Assembly (NCBI GenBank): GCA_036500205.1
Contig: DASYCK010000192.1
Coordinates: 1 to 55,402 of the forward strand
Source of the DNA: DASYCK01 sp036500205
GTDB taxonomy: Bacteria > Myxococcota_A > Polyangia > Fen-1088
Length of the DNA: 55,402 nucleotides
Reading direction: 5' to 3'
Numbering within the stretch: the stretch's first letter is position 1; each line of letters starts with the position of its first letter. Below are positions 7,580-16,930 of this stretch, one piece after another. The notes below the pieces were generated by a model. The model was given only the letters and a program-made list of their open reading frames with translations, was not told the origin of the DNA and ran no database searches. Position numbers and translations under genes: made by a program.

Positions 7580-9319
7580 ATGACGTTGAGAGCCCTTTCT
7601 GTTGCCTTTCCTGTCGTGGCGTTGTCGATCGCCCTGTCCGCCTGTGGCGGAACGTCGGAACCGCCGCCCGAGGTGGACGACGATCTGCCGCTGCCACTTG
7701 TCCCCGGCCCGGCCCCCACGCCCCCGATGGGCTGGAGCAGCTGGAACGGGTACAGCACGCACATCAGCGACGCCATCGTCAGGCAAACGGCCGACGTCAT
7801 GGTGTCGAGCGGCATGCGCGACCTGGGCTACGTCTACGTCAACATCGACGACGGCTGGGAGGCGGCGGACCGGGCCGCCGACGGCTCGTTGCAAGCGGGG
7901 GCGGGCTTCCCGAACGGCATCGCCGCCGTGGCGGACTACGTCCACGGCCTGGGAATGAAGCTGGGGATTCACAACGATCGCGGGAACGAGACCTGCGCCA
8001 TGTTCCCGGGAACCCTCGGGCACGCCATGCAGGACGCGATGAACTACGCGGCCTGGGGCGTCGACTACTTCAAGTACGACAACTGCGCCACCGAGATGAA
8101 CACGAACACCATCGACCAGGACTACATCGAGATGGGGCAGGACCTGACTGCGGCGACCCAGACCCTCGGTCGCACACCCATCGTGTACAGCATCTGCGCG
8201 TGGAAGTTCTACGAGTGGAGCGTGGGGCTGGGGAGCCTGTGGCGAACCTCCGCCGACATCCGGCCCGCCTGGACCACCACCGAGCCGAACGCGGCCGGCG
8301 TGGCCGACATCCTGGTGAACAACCAGGGTCTGGGCGCCTACGCCGGCCCCAACGGTTGGAACGACCCCGACATGTTGGAGGTGGGCAACACGAGCGCGTA
8401 CGCGGGGGTTCCCTCCTTGACCGACACCGAGCAGGTGTCTCACTTCACCATGTGGGCGATCTCCGCGTCGCCGCTGATCGCGGGCACCAACCTCGTCAGC
8501 ATGACCGACGCCACGAAGAACATCCTCACCAACGCCGAGATCATCGCCATCGATCAGGACGCCATGGGCCTTCAAGGCGCGATGGTCTCGCACCAGGTCG
8601 TGACCGCGACGGGGATGGAGAAGGACGTGTCGATCTGGGCGAAGCCGCTCAACGAGAGCGGCGCTCGGGCCGTGGTGTTGTTGAATTCGGGACCGACCCC
8701 CCAGGACATCACGGTGCAGTTCAAGGACGTGGGCCTGCGCGCGGGAAGCGCGAAGGTGCGCGATCTGTGGGCGCACGCCGACCGCGGGTCGTTCAGCGAC
8801 AAGGTCACCGCGACGGCCGTGCCGTCGCATGGGGTGGTCGCCTTCAAGATCGTCGGCTCCGAACCGACCAAGCCAAAGGGCACGGCGTTCCTGAGCGATC
8901 TGACGTGGACCTACGCCTCGAACAATCTCGGCCCCATCGAGAAGGACACGAACGTGGGCGCCACCGCCGCCGGTGACGGCACGCCCCTCACCATCCGCGG
9001 CGCCGCGTACACGAAGGGCCTGGGCATGGGCGCGCCGGCCGCGGCCATCTTCCGCCTGGCGCAGAACTGCAGCACCTTCCACGCGGAGGTCGGTGTCGAC
9101 GACGTCACCAAGGGCGCCGGGTCGGTCGATTTCCAGGTGTGGGCCGATGGCGTGCTGCTGTTCGACAGCGGGGTCGTCACCGGCATGTCGCCCGTGGTCC
9201 CGATAGACGTTTCGGTCGTGGGGGTGCGCCGCCTCAAGCTGCTGGTGACGGCGACGCCGGACGGCCCGTCGCTCGATCGGGCGGACTGGGGCAACGCCTC
9301 GGTGGACTGCGCCGACTGA
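7580..9319 (+). CDS. GH27 alpha-galactosidase lipoprotein with a C-terminal NPCBM-like domain
   Basis: 579 residues. The lipobox is LSAC after a signal peptide. The barrel begins at TPPMGWSSWNGY, the GH27 hallmark. Catalytic residues are the nucleophile Asp167 in YFKYDNC and acid/base Asp264 in GWNDPDM; the NIDDGW substrate loop is present. A C-terminal antiparallel beta domain follows (to about 430), then a galactose-binding fold of about 145 residues resembling NPCBM (TIRGAAYTKGLGMGAPAA, FHAEVGVDD). GH27 enzymes remove alpha-1,6-galactose from galactomannan. The start has CCGGAGG six bases upstream. A single catalytic chain of normal length. Confidence 0.95.
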   Translation: MTLRALSVAFPVVALSIALSACGGTSEPPPEVDDDLPLPLVPGPAPTPPMGWSSWNGYSTHISDAIVRQTADVMVSSGMRDLGYVYVNIDDGWEAADRAADGSLQAGAGFPNGIAAVADYVHGLGMKLGIHNDRGNETCAMFPGTLGHAMQDAMNYAAWGVDYFKYDNCATEMNTNTIDQDYIEMGQDLTAATQTLGRTPIVYSICAWKFYEWSVGLGSLWRTSADIRPAWTTTEPNAAGVADILVNNQGLGAYAGPNGWNDPDMLEVGNTSAYAGVPSLTDTEQVSHFTMWAISASPLIAGTNLVSMTDATKNILTNAEIIAIDQDAMGLQGAMVSHQVVTATGMEKDVSIWAKPLNESGARAVVLLNSGPTPQDITVQFKDVGLRAGSAKVRDLWAHADRGSFSDKVTATAVPSHGVVAFKIVGSEPTKPKGTAFLSDLTWTYASNNLGPIEKDTNVGATAAGDGTPLTIRGAAYTKGLGMGAPAAAIFRLAQNCSTFHAEVGVDDVTKGAGSVDFQVWADGVLLFDSGVVTGMSPVVPIDVSVVGVRRLKLLVTATPDGPSLDRADWGNASVDCAD

Positions 9320-9339
9320 CCGACCGGGCCCGCTCCGCT

Positions 9340-9359
9340 CGGGCGAGGTAACTCGCCCG
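9340..9359. terminator. Hairpin between convergent GH27 and GH9 genes
   Basis: An 8-bp perfect stem, CGGGCGAG and CTCGCCCG, with a GTAA tetraloop, 20 bases after the GH27 stop and 42 before the GH9 stop. Only a short TTT follows on the plus strand, so termination strength is uncertain. Confidence 0.5.
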
Positions 9360-9401
9360 GCCTTTGACGGGGTGGCCTCCGGGCAAGACCGGGCTGGCTC
9401 C

Positions 9402-11909
9402 CTATTGCGGTTTGGTCTTGCCCTTGTCGGAACGTGCGGCCGGCGACTTTGCGGGCGTGACGGCAGGCGCCGCGGGAAAGCGGGCCTTCTCGTCGAGGAA
9501 GGCCGCCACCCAGGCCAGCGGGGCGTTCCAGTTGATCGTCACCTCGTTGACCGACCAGGCGCCGCTGTTGTCGAAGAAGCACTTCTGAGGCGCGCAGGGC
9601 TGGATGCCCGCGCCCCGAACGTAGGGGTCCTGCAGGTCGCTGTTCGCGCCGCCCGACAGCACGCCCGGCGGTGGCTTCGGGTACTTGTGGTTCCCCTGGT
9701 AGCTCCAGAAGCGATGGTAGGGGTTCTGCAGCGGCCGGCTGCCGTAGCCCGTCACGTAGCTCTGATCGATGGCGTTGCGGCCCAGGATGTAGTCCATCCC
9801 CTCGGCCACGCCGTTCAGATACCTGGGATCGTGCGTGAAGTCGTTCGCCAGCGCGAGGATGATGGAGTTGTTCAGCACGAACGACGTCGAGCCCCACGGA
9901 TAACCCTTGGCGGGCAACCCGAACGGCATCCGGTAGCCCTCCTTCGAGATGACGTTCAGCAGGTCGTCACCCCGCGCGACGACGTTCTTCTTGATCTCGT
10001 CGATGTCGCTCTTGGGAAGGCCGTTCGGCACGATGGCCAGCGAGATCGAGCCCAGCGCCCGCGTGTCGGCCCAGGTCATGGATGACTTGATGCCCGGGTT
10101 GTCGTCCCAATCCTTCGTCACCAGCTTGAAGTGCTCGGACTTCGTGATGAGGTCCTTGAGCTCGGGCTTCTTCGTGGTGATGTAGAGCTCGGTCGCCGCC
10201 CAGTAGAAGTCGTCGGTGACGTCCTTGTCGTCGTAGGGGCCGCCACCCTCGCCGCCCGCCGGCGCGTAGATGTCCGGGTGCGCCTTGGCGGCCTCCCAGG
10301 CCCGCTCCGCCGCTGCCAGGCACTTGTCGGCGAACGCCTTGTCGATGGTCTTGAAGACGCGCGCGCACTGGGCGCCGTTGGCCGCCAGGTTCAGGGTCGC
10401 CGCCGTGCTGGGCGGTTGCAAGAACCGCTCGATGGGATCGTCCTGAGGCGCCATGTTGTCCGGCGCCCACTTCAAGTCGTGGATCTTGTGGTGAGCCATG
10501 CCGGCCAGCTTCTCCCCCTCGGGCACCTGCATCTTCATCTCGAAATCGAGCTCCCAGCGCGCCTCGTCCAGCAGGTCGGGCATGCCGTTCTTGTTCTCGG
10601 GGATGTTCATCTTCCCGTCGCCGAAGTCGGCCGCCGACGTGCCCAGGTACTTCGTCCGCTCCCACCAGTCGAGCAGCGTCCATACCGAGATGCCGGCGTT
10701 CACCACGTACTTGCCCTGATCGCCCGCGTCGTACCAGCCGCCGCTGACGTCCAGCGCGTACGTGCAGCCGCTGCCCGGCAAGCACGGTACGTGCTTGTCG
10801 CCGTGGTTCGGCAGCACGTCGATGTGCCCGGCCGGGCGCACCAGCGACGGATCGCCCGCGTAAGGCATCTCGATGGGGATGCCGCTGCGCTGCTGATAGA
10901 AGAACGCCAGCGCGTCGTATTTCAGCTTCTCGTAGATGTCGGAGCGAATCGCGAAGGCGTGGCTGACGTCGTTGCCGACCTTCAGCGTGTAGCCGATCCC
11001 CTCGGTGGTGAAGGTCGAGAAGTCGATGATCGACACCTTGTCGCCCGACGCCGGATCGTTCCCGAACGGGATGGTGGTGCCGGACGCCACCACCTGGTTC
11101 TGCGCGTTGTGCAGTTCCCAGGGCACGGCGTTCGGGTTGCGCACCGTCGCGATCTTCTCCAGCGACGGGAAGTAGCCGACCTGGTTGACGAGAACCACCG
11201 GAACGGGCGGCGGCATCACCTCGGGCGTCGGGGTGAACTGGGGATCGTCGATGCGCACATCGTCGATGCAGACCTTGTAAGGAACGGTGGCGGCCTTCGC
11301 CAGCGCGCCGGCCACGTGGAATGCCATCTCGACGCCGGCATCGTCGGGATCCTGCATGGTGAACGTGCCGGAGAACAGCTCGGGCTTGGTGTCCAGGTTG
11401 AACAGCAGCTTCCAGAACTCGTGGTACGGCGGCCCCGCCTGTCCGATCTTCAGGTAGGCCCGCGTCTTCTGGGAGGCGTGAATCTTGAACTGCACCTGGT
11501 AGGTGTGCCCCTTGACGAGCGTCAGGTGCTGCTGGCGCAGGTGCGCGTCCCAGCGGTTCACGCCCTTGTTCGTGACGTTGATGCACAGCTCGCCGTTCTC
11601 GACGGCCGCCTCGCCCGCGCCCGGCTCGCTGAACGACGCCGTCCAGGGCAGGGCCTTCGCGCCGTTCGTGAAGCTCTCGTTGTAGATCAGGTTGTGACCG
11701 ACGAGCGGCGCCGGCGCGACGTCGACGGGCCGCCCCACCAGCTTGCTTCCCGACTGGGCTCCGCCGGTCTTGCACCCGGCCTGCACCACTACCAGGCCGG
11801 CCAGCAAGAGCGACCAGGGGCCCAGACGAGCCAGCCCGGCCGATCGCCGGATGTCCCGCCGCATGTTCATTTGCCCAGTGCGGGCGTCAAACCGGGGAAG
11901 CTTTGTCAT
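9402..11909 (-). CDS. GH9 endoglucanase lipoprotein with CBM4/9-like and Ig-like domains
   Basis: About 835 residues. The lipobox VQAGC places the acylated Cys at 46. A CBM4/9-type sandwich follows (about 70-225, starting NLIYNESFTNG), then an Ig-like CelD_N domain (about 232-325, VLVNQVGYFP). The GH9 (alpha/alpha)6 barrel carries DAGD at 394-397 (catalytic base), the HRFW loop and the general acid Glu789 in VNEVTINWNAPL. The C-terminus is short, basic and Ala/Pro-rich. ATG at 11909 gives a long n-region; ATG at 11870 or 11864 are alternatives. GH9 enzymes cut beta-1,4-glucan; glucomannan is a plausible substrate given the neighbours. Confidence 0.95.
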   Translation of the reverse strand: MTKLPRFDARTGQMNMRRDIRRSAGLARLGPWSLLLAGLVVVQAGCKTGGAQSGSKLVGRPVDVAPAPLVGHNLIYNESFTNGAKALPWTASFSEPGAGEAAVENGELCINVTNKGVNRWDAHLRQQHLTLVKGHTYQVQFKIHASQKTRAYLKIGQAGPPYHEFWKLLFNLDTKPELFSGTFTMQDPDDAGVEMAFHVAGALAKAATVPYKVCIDDVRIDDPQFTPTPEVMPPPVPVVLVNQVGYFPSLEKIATVRNPNAVPWELHNAQNQVVASGTTIPFGNDPASGDKVSIIDFSTFTTEGIGYTLKVGNDVSHAFAIRSDIYEKLKYDALAFFYQQRSGIPIEMPYAGDPSLVRPAGHIDVLPNHGDKHVPCLPGSGCTYALDVSGGWYDAGDQGKYVVNAGISVWTLLDWWERTKYLGTSAADFGDGKMNIPENKNGMPDLLDEARWELDFEMKMQVPEGEKLAGMAHHKIHDLKWAPDNMAPQDDPIERFLQPPSTAATLNLAANGAQCARVFKTIDKAFADKCLAAAERAWEAAKAHPDIYAPAGGEGGGPYDDKDVTDDFYWAATELYITTKKPELKDLITKSEHFKLVTKDWDDNPGIKSSMTWADTRALGSISLAIVPNGLPKSDIDEIKKNVVARGDDLLNVISKEGYRMPFGLPAKGYPWGSTSFVLNNSIILALANDFTHDPRYLNGVAEGMDYILGRNAIDQSYVTGYGSRPLQNPYHRFWSYQGNHKYPKPPPGVLSGGANSDLQDPYVRGAGIQPCAPQKCFFDNSGAWSVNEVTINWNAPLAWVAAFLDEKARFPAAPAVTPAKSPAARSDKGKTKPQ

Positions 11910-12074
11910 GGGTTCCGTTCCGTCAGCGAGGGGAAGTCGCACCACCGGGGCCGGAGCCAAACACGGGAACGGCGTCGGGTGCAAGTCCGCGGCGACATCC
12001 GCCGACGAGGCCCGACGCCCGCGCACCGCCCTTGCGCTCGACGATGGCTTTGATAAGGCGGAAGGGCCAACCGG

Positions 12075-12458
12075 ATGCTTTCTCCCGAACGACGTTCCCC
12101 GACATCGCCTGTTTCGCCGGGCTGGATTTTCCTCGTCTGCCTCGCGGCGCCGCTGGCGTTCGCCTGCGCCTCGGGAGCCCGGGCGATCGCTTCGCGGGAG
12201 TATCCGCCCCGACCACCGAATTGCAACTTGACCATCACCTCCAGCACGAAGCCCGAGGTCCCCGCGTGGAAGGATCTGGGCGTGGCGGAGGTCGTCTGTC
12301 ACATCAGCGTCAGCATGCCCGAATGCCTGCAGCGATTTCACGCCGCCGCCTGCCAGATGGGCGGCGATCTGGTCTACGACTCCCCCCGACGGCCGCTGCG
12401 TCCCGCGGATCAGGCGCTGCTTTTTCGGGGCCGGGTGGCGCACCGACTGGCCCCGTGA
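12075..12458 (+). CDS. Small Cys-rich putative lipoprotein
   Basis: 127 residues. A hydrophobic signal ends around FACASG with a possible lipobox Cys near residue 31. The mature part has several Cys (PNCNLTI, VVCHISV, PECLQRF, AAACQMGGD) and an end reading PLRPADQALLFRGRVAH. I recall similar short Myxococcota lipoproteins with the pattern ECLxxLxxxACxxGGD, function unknown. GGAAGG eight bases before the ATG supports the start. The gene lies alone on the plus strand between two minus-strand glycosidases and need not belong to the glycan system. Confidence 0.6.
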   Translation: MLSPERRSPTSPVSPGWIFLVCLAAPLAFACASGARAIASREYPPRPPNCNLTITSSTKPEVPAWKDLGVAEVVCHISVSMPECLQRFHAAACQMGGDLVYDSPRRPLRPADQALLFRGRVAHRLAP

Positions 12459-12495
12459 CGTCGCCCCCCGTGGAGGGGAGTGATCGCGCCCGCGC

Positions 12496-15102
12496 TCAGC
12501 GATCGTAGCTGTCGGCGATCGTGATGGCCCGCAAGGCGGCCCGCAGCGCTGGCGCCGTCACGGGTCCGGTGGCCCTGAATTCCACCACGGCGGTTTCGCC
12601 AGGCAGCACGTCGAAGTAGTTGTCGTCGAACGCTCCGGCCAGCGCCGCGGAGCCCGCGCCCACCGGCTGCGACGGATCGCCGTCGACCGTGAGAAAGACG
12701 TTGCGCGCCAGGACGTCCGTGCCGACCTTCACCGTGAAGCCGACGTCGTCACGCGCATCGACCTCCAGGCGCAGCGTCGGCTTCGGCAGCTCGAGCTCCT
12801 TCGTCTTCACGAACGACAGGGTGTTGCGGCTCAACCGCTGGCCGGCCTCGGTCAGCTCCGCGACCAGCAGCACCTGCTTCGGGTCGGCGCCCGCCAGCGC
12901 CTCGTCCCGTTTCAACGACAGGTGGACGCGGCTGGCGTTCGCCGCCAGCGTGACCTCTTGCTCCTTGCGCCACAGCTCGCGACCGCTGAAGTCGAGCAGC
13001 CGCGTCAGCAGCCGCGCCCGTACGTCCGCACGCCGGTCCGAGATCCCCCACACGTCGATGACGCCCTTCTCCTCGACGGGGCTGACCAGCACCGGCGCGA
13101 AGAACCTCCGCGCGAAATGGTGGAGCGCCTTCCAGCGCCCGTAATAATCGATGCCCGACCAGGAGGCCACCGGCCAGCAGTCGTCGAGCTGCCAGTACAG
13201 GCTGCCCCAGTTTCGCCCCATGGCGCGGCGATGGGCCTCGGCCGCGTACTTGATGACGCTCGCCTGCAGCACCTGGCCCACGTACAGAAACGAGGCGAAG
13301 TCCCGGGGCTCGCGAAAGTCCCGCTCCATGTAGGTGCGGATCAACGCGTTCCCGCGGGGGTGGCGCTGGTGCGCGAGCATCACCGGGCTCTCGATGTCCC
13401 AGTCGGTCCCGGGCGTCGTGTAGGCAGCCACCGAAGCGAGGGCCGGGAACGCCTGAAAGCCGTACTCGCTCATGAAGCGCGAGACGTTGTCGGAGTAGGC
13501 CTCGTAGGGACTCTCCGCGTGCCACACCCCCCAGTAATGCATGTCGCCCCAGCCGCGCTGGTTCGCGGGAACGCCGTCGTCGTTCGCGCTGGGCGAGCTG
13601 CGCGTGTAGAAGCGGCCCGGATCCTCCGCGGCCACGACGCCGGGCAAGAGCTGGTGGAACATCTTCTCGTAGTCCGCCCAGATGGTGTCCTGGGCTGGCT
13701 TCGAAAGCGCGAACTTCGCCGCCCAGCCCCACTCTCGCCACGCCACCTCGTTCTCGTTGTTGCCGGCCCACAGCGCCAGGCTGGGGTGGTTGCGCAGGCG
13801 ACGCACGTTCTCGATGGCCTCTCGGCGCACGTTCTCGACGAAGGTCGCGTCGCCTGGATACATGCTGCAGCCGAACATGAAGTCCTGCCACACCAGCAGA
13901 CCCAGCTCGTCGCAGAGCTCGTAGAAGCGGTCGTCCTCGTAGACTCCCCCTCCCCACACCCGGATCATGTTCATGTGCGCGTCGGCGGCAGCTTGCAGCA
14001 ATGCCTGGTAGCGCTCGGGCGTCACGCGGGGCAGGAAGCTGTCGGCCGGCACCCAGTTCGCCCCCTTCATGAAGACGGGGGCGCCGTTGACCTTCACGAA
14101 GAAGCTCTTGCCGTCCTCGTCGCGCTCGTGCACCACCTCGAGGGTGCGTAGTCCCACCCGGGTGCGCCGGCTGTCGCGCGTCACCCCCGCGCCGTCGGCC
14201 AGCTCCGTCTCCAGCGTGTACAGGCGCTGAGGACCGAGACCGTTCGGCCACCACAGCTCCGGCCGCGGGATGCGCATCGAGAGAGAGACGTCGTTCGTTC
14301 CCCCCTGCAGGTCCACGTCGGTCCGGACGACGGGCCCATCCCCGCCGGCGGTGACCGTGAGGCGCGCGGGGCCCGCCTGCGCGGCGACCACCCGCGCCGT
14401 CACCATCAAGTCGGCCGCCTCCGCGTCGAGCCGGGTCTGGAACACCTGCACGTCGTCGAGCCGCGCGTGATCCCACGTCTCCAGCGCCACCGGCCGCCAG
14501 ACCCCGGCCGTCACGAAGCGCGGGCCCCAATCCCAGCCGAAGTGATAGGGCGCCTTGCGCGAGAACATGCTGACCATCTCGGTGGCCTGATCATTCGCGG
14601 CTGGCAGCCGATATCCCAGGCCGTGGTAGGCGCCCTCGACCTCGAGGATGGGCGAACGAAACCGCACCACGACGACGTTGTCCCCCGGCACCAGCTGCGG
14701 CTTCACGTTCGCCCGCCACGACCGAAACATGTTCGTGGCCCAGAGGACCTGGGTGCCGTTCACGTAGACCTCGGCGTAGGTGTCGAGGCCGTCGAACACC
14801 AGCTCCGCTTGCCCCCGGGCCAGCGTCTCGGGTCCGAGCGACAACGTCGTGCGGTACTCCCACGACTCGCGCTCGATCCACTGCTGGTCCTTCTCGTTCA
14901 GACGCCAGAACGGATCGCCGATCGTCCCGTTCGCCAGCAAGTCGGTGTGCACGGTGCCGGGCACGGTCGCGGGCAACCAGGGCTCGCCGGGGGCGCCGCT
15001 GGCCGCCACCTTCCGGAACGCCCACGGTCCCGTCAACGCCAGGCGGTCTCGCGCGATGCCCCGGGGATCTGTCGGCAGAGCTCCCTCGATTGACGCTCTC
15101 AT
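12496..15102 (-). CDS. GH2 beta-mannosidase (no signal peptide)
   Basis: 868 residues in the usual GH2 order: jelly-roll sugar-binding domain, Ig-like domain, (beta/alpha)8 barrel and C-terminal Ig-like domains. Catalytic residues are acid/base Glu450 in WAGNNENE and nucleophile Glu546 in MSEYGFQAF; both motifs, with the FGWDWGPRF loop, are diagnostic of beta-mannosidase. It releases mannose from the non-reducing end of beta-1,4-manno-oligosaccharides. There is no signal peptide from the ATG at 15102, so it is probably cytoplasmic, the last step after oligosaccharide import. The start codon lacks a strong ribosome site. An upstream in-frame extension to 15222 looks non-coding. Confidence 0.93.
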   Translation of the reverse strand: MRASIEGALPTDPRGIARDRLALTGPWAFRKVAASGAPGEPWLPATVPGTVHTDLLANGTIGDPFWRLNEKDQQWIERESWEYRTTLSLGPETLARGQAELVFDGLDTYAEVYVNGTQVLWATNMFRSWRANVKPQLVPGDNVVVVRFRSPILEVEGAYHGLGYRLPAANDQATEMVSMFSRKAPYHFGWDWGPRFVTAGVWRPVALETWDHARLDDVQVFQTRLDAEAADLMVTARVVAAQAGPARLTVTAGGDGPVVRTDVDLQGGTNDVSLSMRIPRPELWWPNGLGPQRLYTLETELADGAGVTRDSRRTRVGLRTLEVVHERDEDGKSFFVKVNGAPVFMKGANWVPADSFLPRVTPERYQALLQAAADAHMNMIRVWGGGVYEDDRFYELCDELGLLVWQDFMFGCSMYPGDATFVENVRREAIENVRRLRNHPSLALWAGNNENEVAWREWGWAAKFALSKPAQDTIWADYEKMFHQLLPGVVAAEDPGRFYTRSSPSANDDGVPANQRGWGDMHYWGVWHAESPYEAYSDNVSRFMSEYGFQAFPALASVAAYTTPGTDWDIESPVMLAHQRHPRGNALIRTYMERDFREPRDFASFLYVGQVLQASVIKYAAEAHRRAMGRNWGSLYWQLDDCWPVASWSGIDYYGRWKALHHFARRFFAPVLVSPVEEKGVIDVWGISDRRADVRARLLTRLLDFSGRELWRKEQEVTLAANASRVHLSLKRDEALAGADPKQVLLVAELTEAGQRLSRNTLSFVKTKELELPKPTLRLEVDARDDVGFTVKVGTDVLARNVFLTVDGDPSQPVGAGSAALAGAFDDNYFDVLPGETAVVEFRATGPVTAPALRAALRAITIADSYDR

Positions 15103-15360
15103 GCGCGCCACATTACCCGCAGCTCCCGAGCTCCGTCCAAGCCCTGGAGAAACGCACCGCGTCGCGGCGCTCCTCGGGATTTCGGGACAAGGCCGGTCGC
15201 CCCCAAAAATACGTAATTCCACCTATTTGGGTCGCAACCGCTCCAACTCCAAAGGATTTTCGGCGGGCGTCAGAGACAGGCCGCATACGAGGGTGCCCAG
15301 TTACCGCGCCATTGTTGTATTAACGGATACCAATCAGCCCCCCCGCCCCTCGGAGGATCC
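15103..15360. promoter_or_regulatory. Divergent intergenic region between GH2 and GH5
   Basis: 258 bases without a gene. The stretch 15200-15235 is AT-rich for this genome, with CCCAAA...TTTGGG arms that could pair around an ATACGTAATT core; TGTATTAA occurs at 15317-15324. It must hold promoters for both genes, but I cannot place -35/-10 pairs reliably. Confidence 0.4.
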
Positions 15361-16896
15361 ATGAAATCTCGTCTGCTGCTTTCCCTTACGCTACCCCTCA
15401 TGCTCGGCATCGGCGCGTGCGCAACCTCCAGCGGCGACGATCCCGATGGGAGCACGGGTTCGGGTGGAAGCGGCTCGGGTTCCGGGGGTAGCAGCACCGG
15501 TACCGGCGGAAAGGTGGGAAGCGGCGGGGCAACCGGCTCCGGCGGGTCGGCCTCTGGCGGCGCTCCTGGCTCCGGCGGTTCGGCCAGCGGCGGAATCACG
15601 GGCTCGGGCGGAAAAGGCTCAGGCGGTTCGGCCAGCGGCGGCGCCACCGGTTCCGGCGGAAGCGGCTCGGGTGGCGTGGCCTCTGGCGGCGCCACCGGCT
15701 CCGGCGGAACGGCCAGTGGCGGGGCCACCGGCTCCGGCGGAAGCGGCTCGGGTGGTGTCACGGGCACGGCAGGCGCCAAGGGCTCGGGCGGCGCCGCTTC
15801 GGGTGGGACGTTGGGCGGCGGCGGCAGAGGCGGGGGTACCACGGCGTCCGGCGGGATGGTGGGCAGCGGCGGCGTCACCGGCTCCGGCGGAAGCACGGCC
15901 AGCGCCGGTGCGTGCAGCTTCGCCAGCGGGCTCAACGTGGCGTGGGTCAACTTCGCCAAAGATGTCCCGAACCCCACCATCAGCACCTTCACCACCCTGT
16001 TCAAGAACACCTACGCGGCGGGCGGCCGCGTGGTGCGCTGGTGGTTCCACACGGACGGGACGACGACGCCGGGCTACGACTCGAGCGGAATGGCCGTGAA
16101 GCTGCCCCAGAATCACATCGACGGCGTGAAGGCGATCCTCAGCGCCGCGAATGCCAACGGCGTCGCCGTCAACATCAGCCTGTGGTCCTTCGACATGTTG
16201 CAGTCCGGCGCGGGCAACACCTACATGAACAACCAGAAGCTGATCGAGGTCGACGCCAACCGGCAAGCGTACATCGACAACTACCTGACCCCGCTGGTGA
16301 CCGCGTTGAAGGGGACGCCTGGCCTGTACTCGTACGAGATCTTCAACGAGCCGGAAGGCATGGCCGAGAAGGGGTGGGCCACCCACCGCACCAAGCAGGC
16401 CTTCATCAACAAGACGGTCAACTGGCTGGCCGCCGCCATTCACAGCGCCGATCCGAACGTCCTCGTCACCAACGGCTCGCAGACCTTCGACTACTGCTCG
16501 AGCGTCAGCGGCAAGACGAACAACTACTCCGATGCCTCGCTGAGAAGCGCGGGCAGCAAGCAGAACGGCACCCTGGACTTCTACGAGGTGCACTATTACA
16601 CCTCGAACGGAACCTCCAACTCGCCGTTCAAGAACGCCGCCGCGCACTGGGGCCTGGACAAGAAGATCGTGATGGGCGAGTTCTACGCCCTCACGCAGGA
16701 TGGGACGAACGGCCCGGACACGTACACGTACCTGTACACCAACGGCTACAATGGCGCGTGGGCCTGGCAGTACGAGAGCAACGATCCCTCGAGCAGCTCG
16801 AACAACAACGGCGCCACCACGAAGTGGCCCACCATGCAGGTGCCGATGCAGAACGTTTACAGCGCCCACATGAGCGAAGTGGGCAGCTGCCCCTGA
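15361..16896 (+). CDS. GH5-like endo-beta-glycanase lipoprotein with a very long Gly-rich linker
   Basis: 511 residues. The lipobox is GIGAC (Cys20). Residues 21-183 are almost pure Gly/Ser/Ala/Thr repeats (TGSGG, SASGG, ATGSGG). The catalytic barrel runs from about 184: GLNVAWVNF, RWWFHTDG, acid/base Glu330 in EIFNEPEG, HYYTSN, and nucleophile Glu440 in IVMGEFYA. This resembles GH5 mannanase/cellulase subfamilies. The tether would hold the enzyme far from the membrane surface. CGGAGG seven bases before the ATG supports the start. Substrate (mannan versus glucan) cannot be decided from sequence alone. Confidence 0.85.
   Translation: MKSRLLLSLTLPLMLGIGACATSSGDDPDGSTGSGGSGSGSGGSSTGTGGKVGSGGATGSGGSASGGAPGSGGSASGGITGSGGKGSGGSASGGATGSGGSGSGGVASGGATGSGGTASGGATGSGGSGSGGVTGTAGAKGSGGAASGGTLGGGGRGGGTTASGGMVGSGGVTGSGGSTASAGACSFASGLNVAWVNFAKDVPNPTISTFTTLFKNTYAAGGRVVRWWFHTDGTTTPGYDSSGMAVKLPQNHIDGVKAILSAANANGVAVNISLWSFDMLQSGAGNTYMNNQKLIEVDANRQAYIDNYLTPLVTALKGTPGLYSYEIFNEPEGMAEKGWATHRTKQAFINKTVNWLAAAIHSADPNVLVTNGSQTFDYCSSVSGKTNNYSDASLRSAGSKQNGTLDFYEVHYYTSNGTSNSPFKNAAAHWGLDKKIVMGEFYALTQDGTNGPDTYTYLYTNGYNGAWAWQYESNDPSSSSNNNGATTKWPTMQVPMQNVYSAHMSEVGSCP
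15433..15909 (+). repeat. Degenerate in-frame repeats coding a Gly/Ser/Ala linker
   Basis: About 475 bases of imperfect repeats of GGCTCCGGCGG-like and GGCTCGGGTGG-like units encode the tether of the GH5 lipoprotein. The repeats are in frame and biased to GGC/GGT/TCC codons. They are prone to length change by slippage, so linker length may vary between strains. Confidence 0.85.
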
Positions 16897-16930
16897 GCCC
16901 CGGGGTAGCGACGAAGCTGGGGCGAAGCTC

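Noticed and set aside
11940..12010. A GGTGCAAGTCCG stretch like the core of a cobalamin riboswitch, upstream of the small lipoprotein
   Set aside because: The stretch resembles the GGTGNAANTCCG core only. The CCGCCACTGT segment and B12 box are missing, and the downstream gene has no link to cobalamin. A chance match in GC-rich sequence.
11910..12443. Upstream extension of the GH9 gene frame to 12443
   Set aside because: The extension is Arg/Ser-rich and overlaps the small lipoprotein gene; the signal peptide starts later, near 11909-11864.
15433..15909. Repeats that could look like a CRISPR array
   Set aside because: The units are short, degenerate and in frame, without unique spacers; they code for a Gly/Ser linker.
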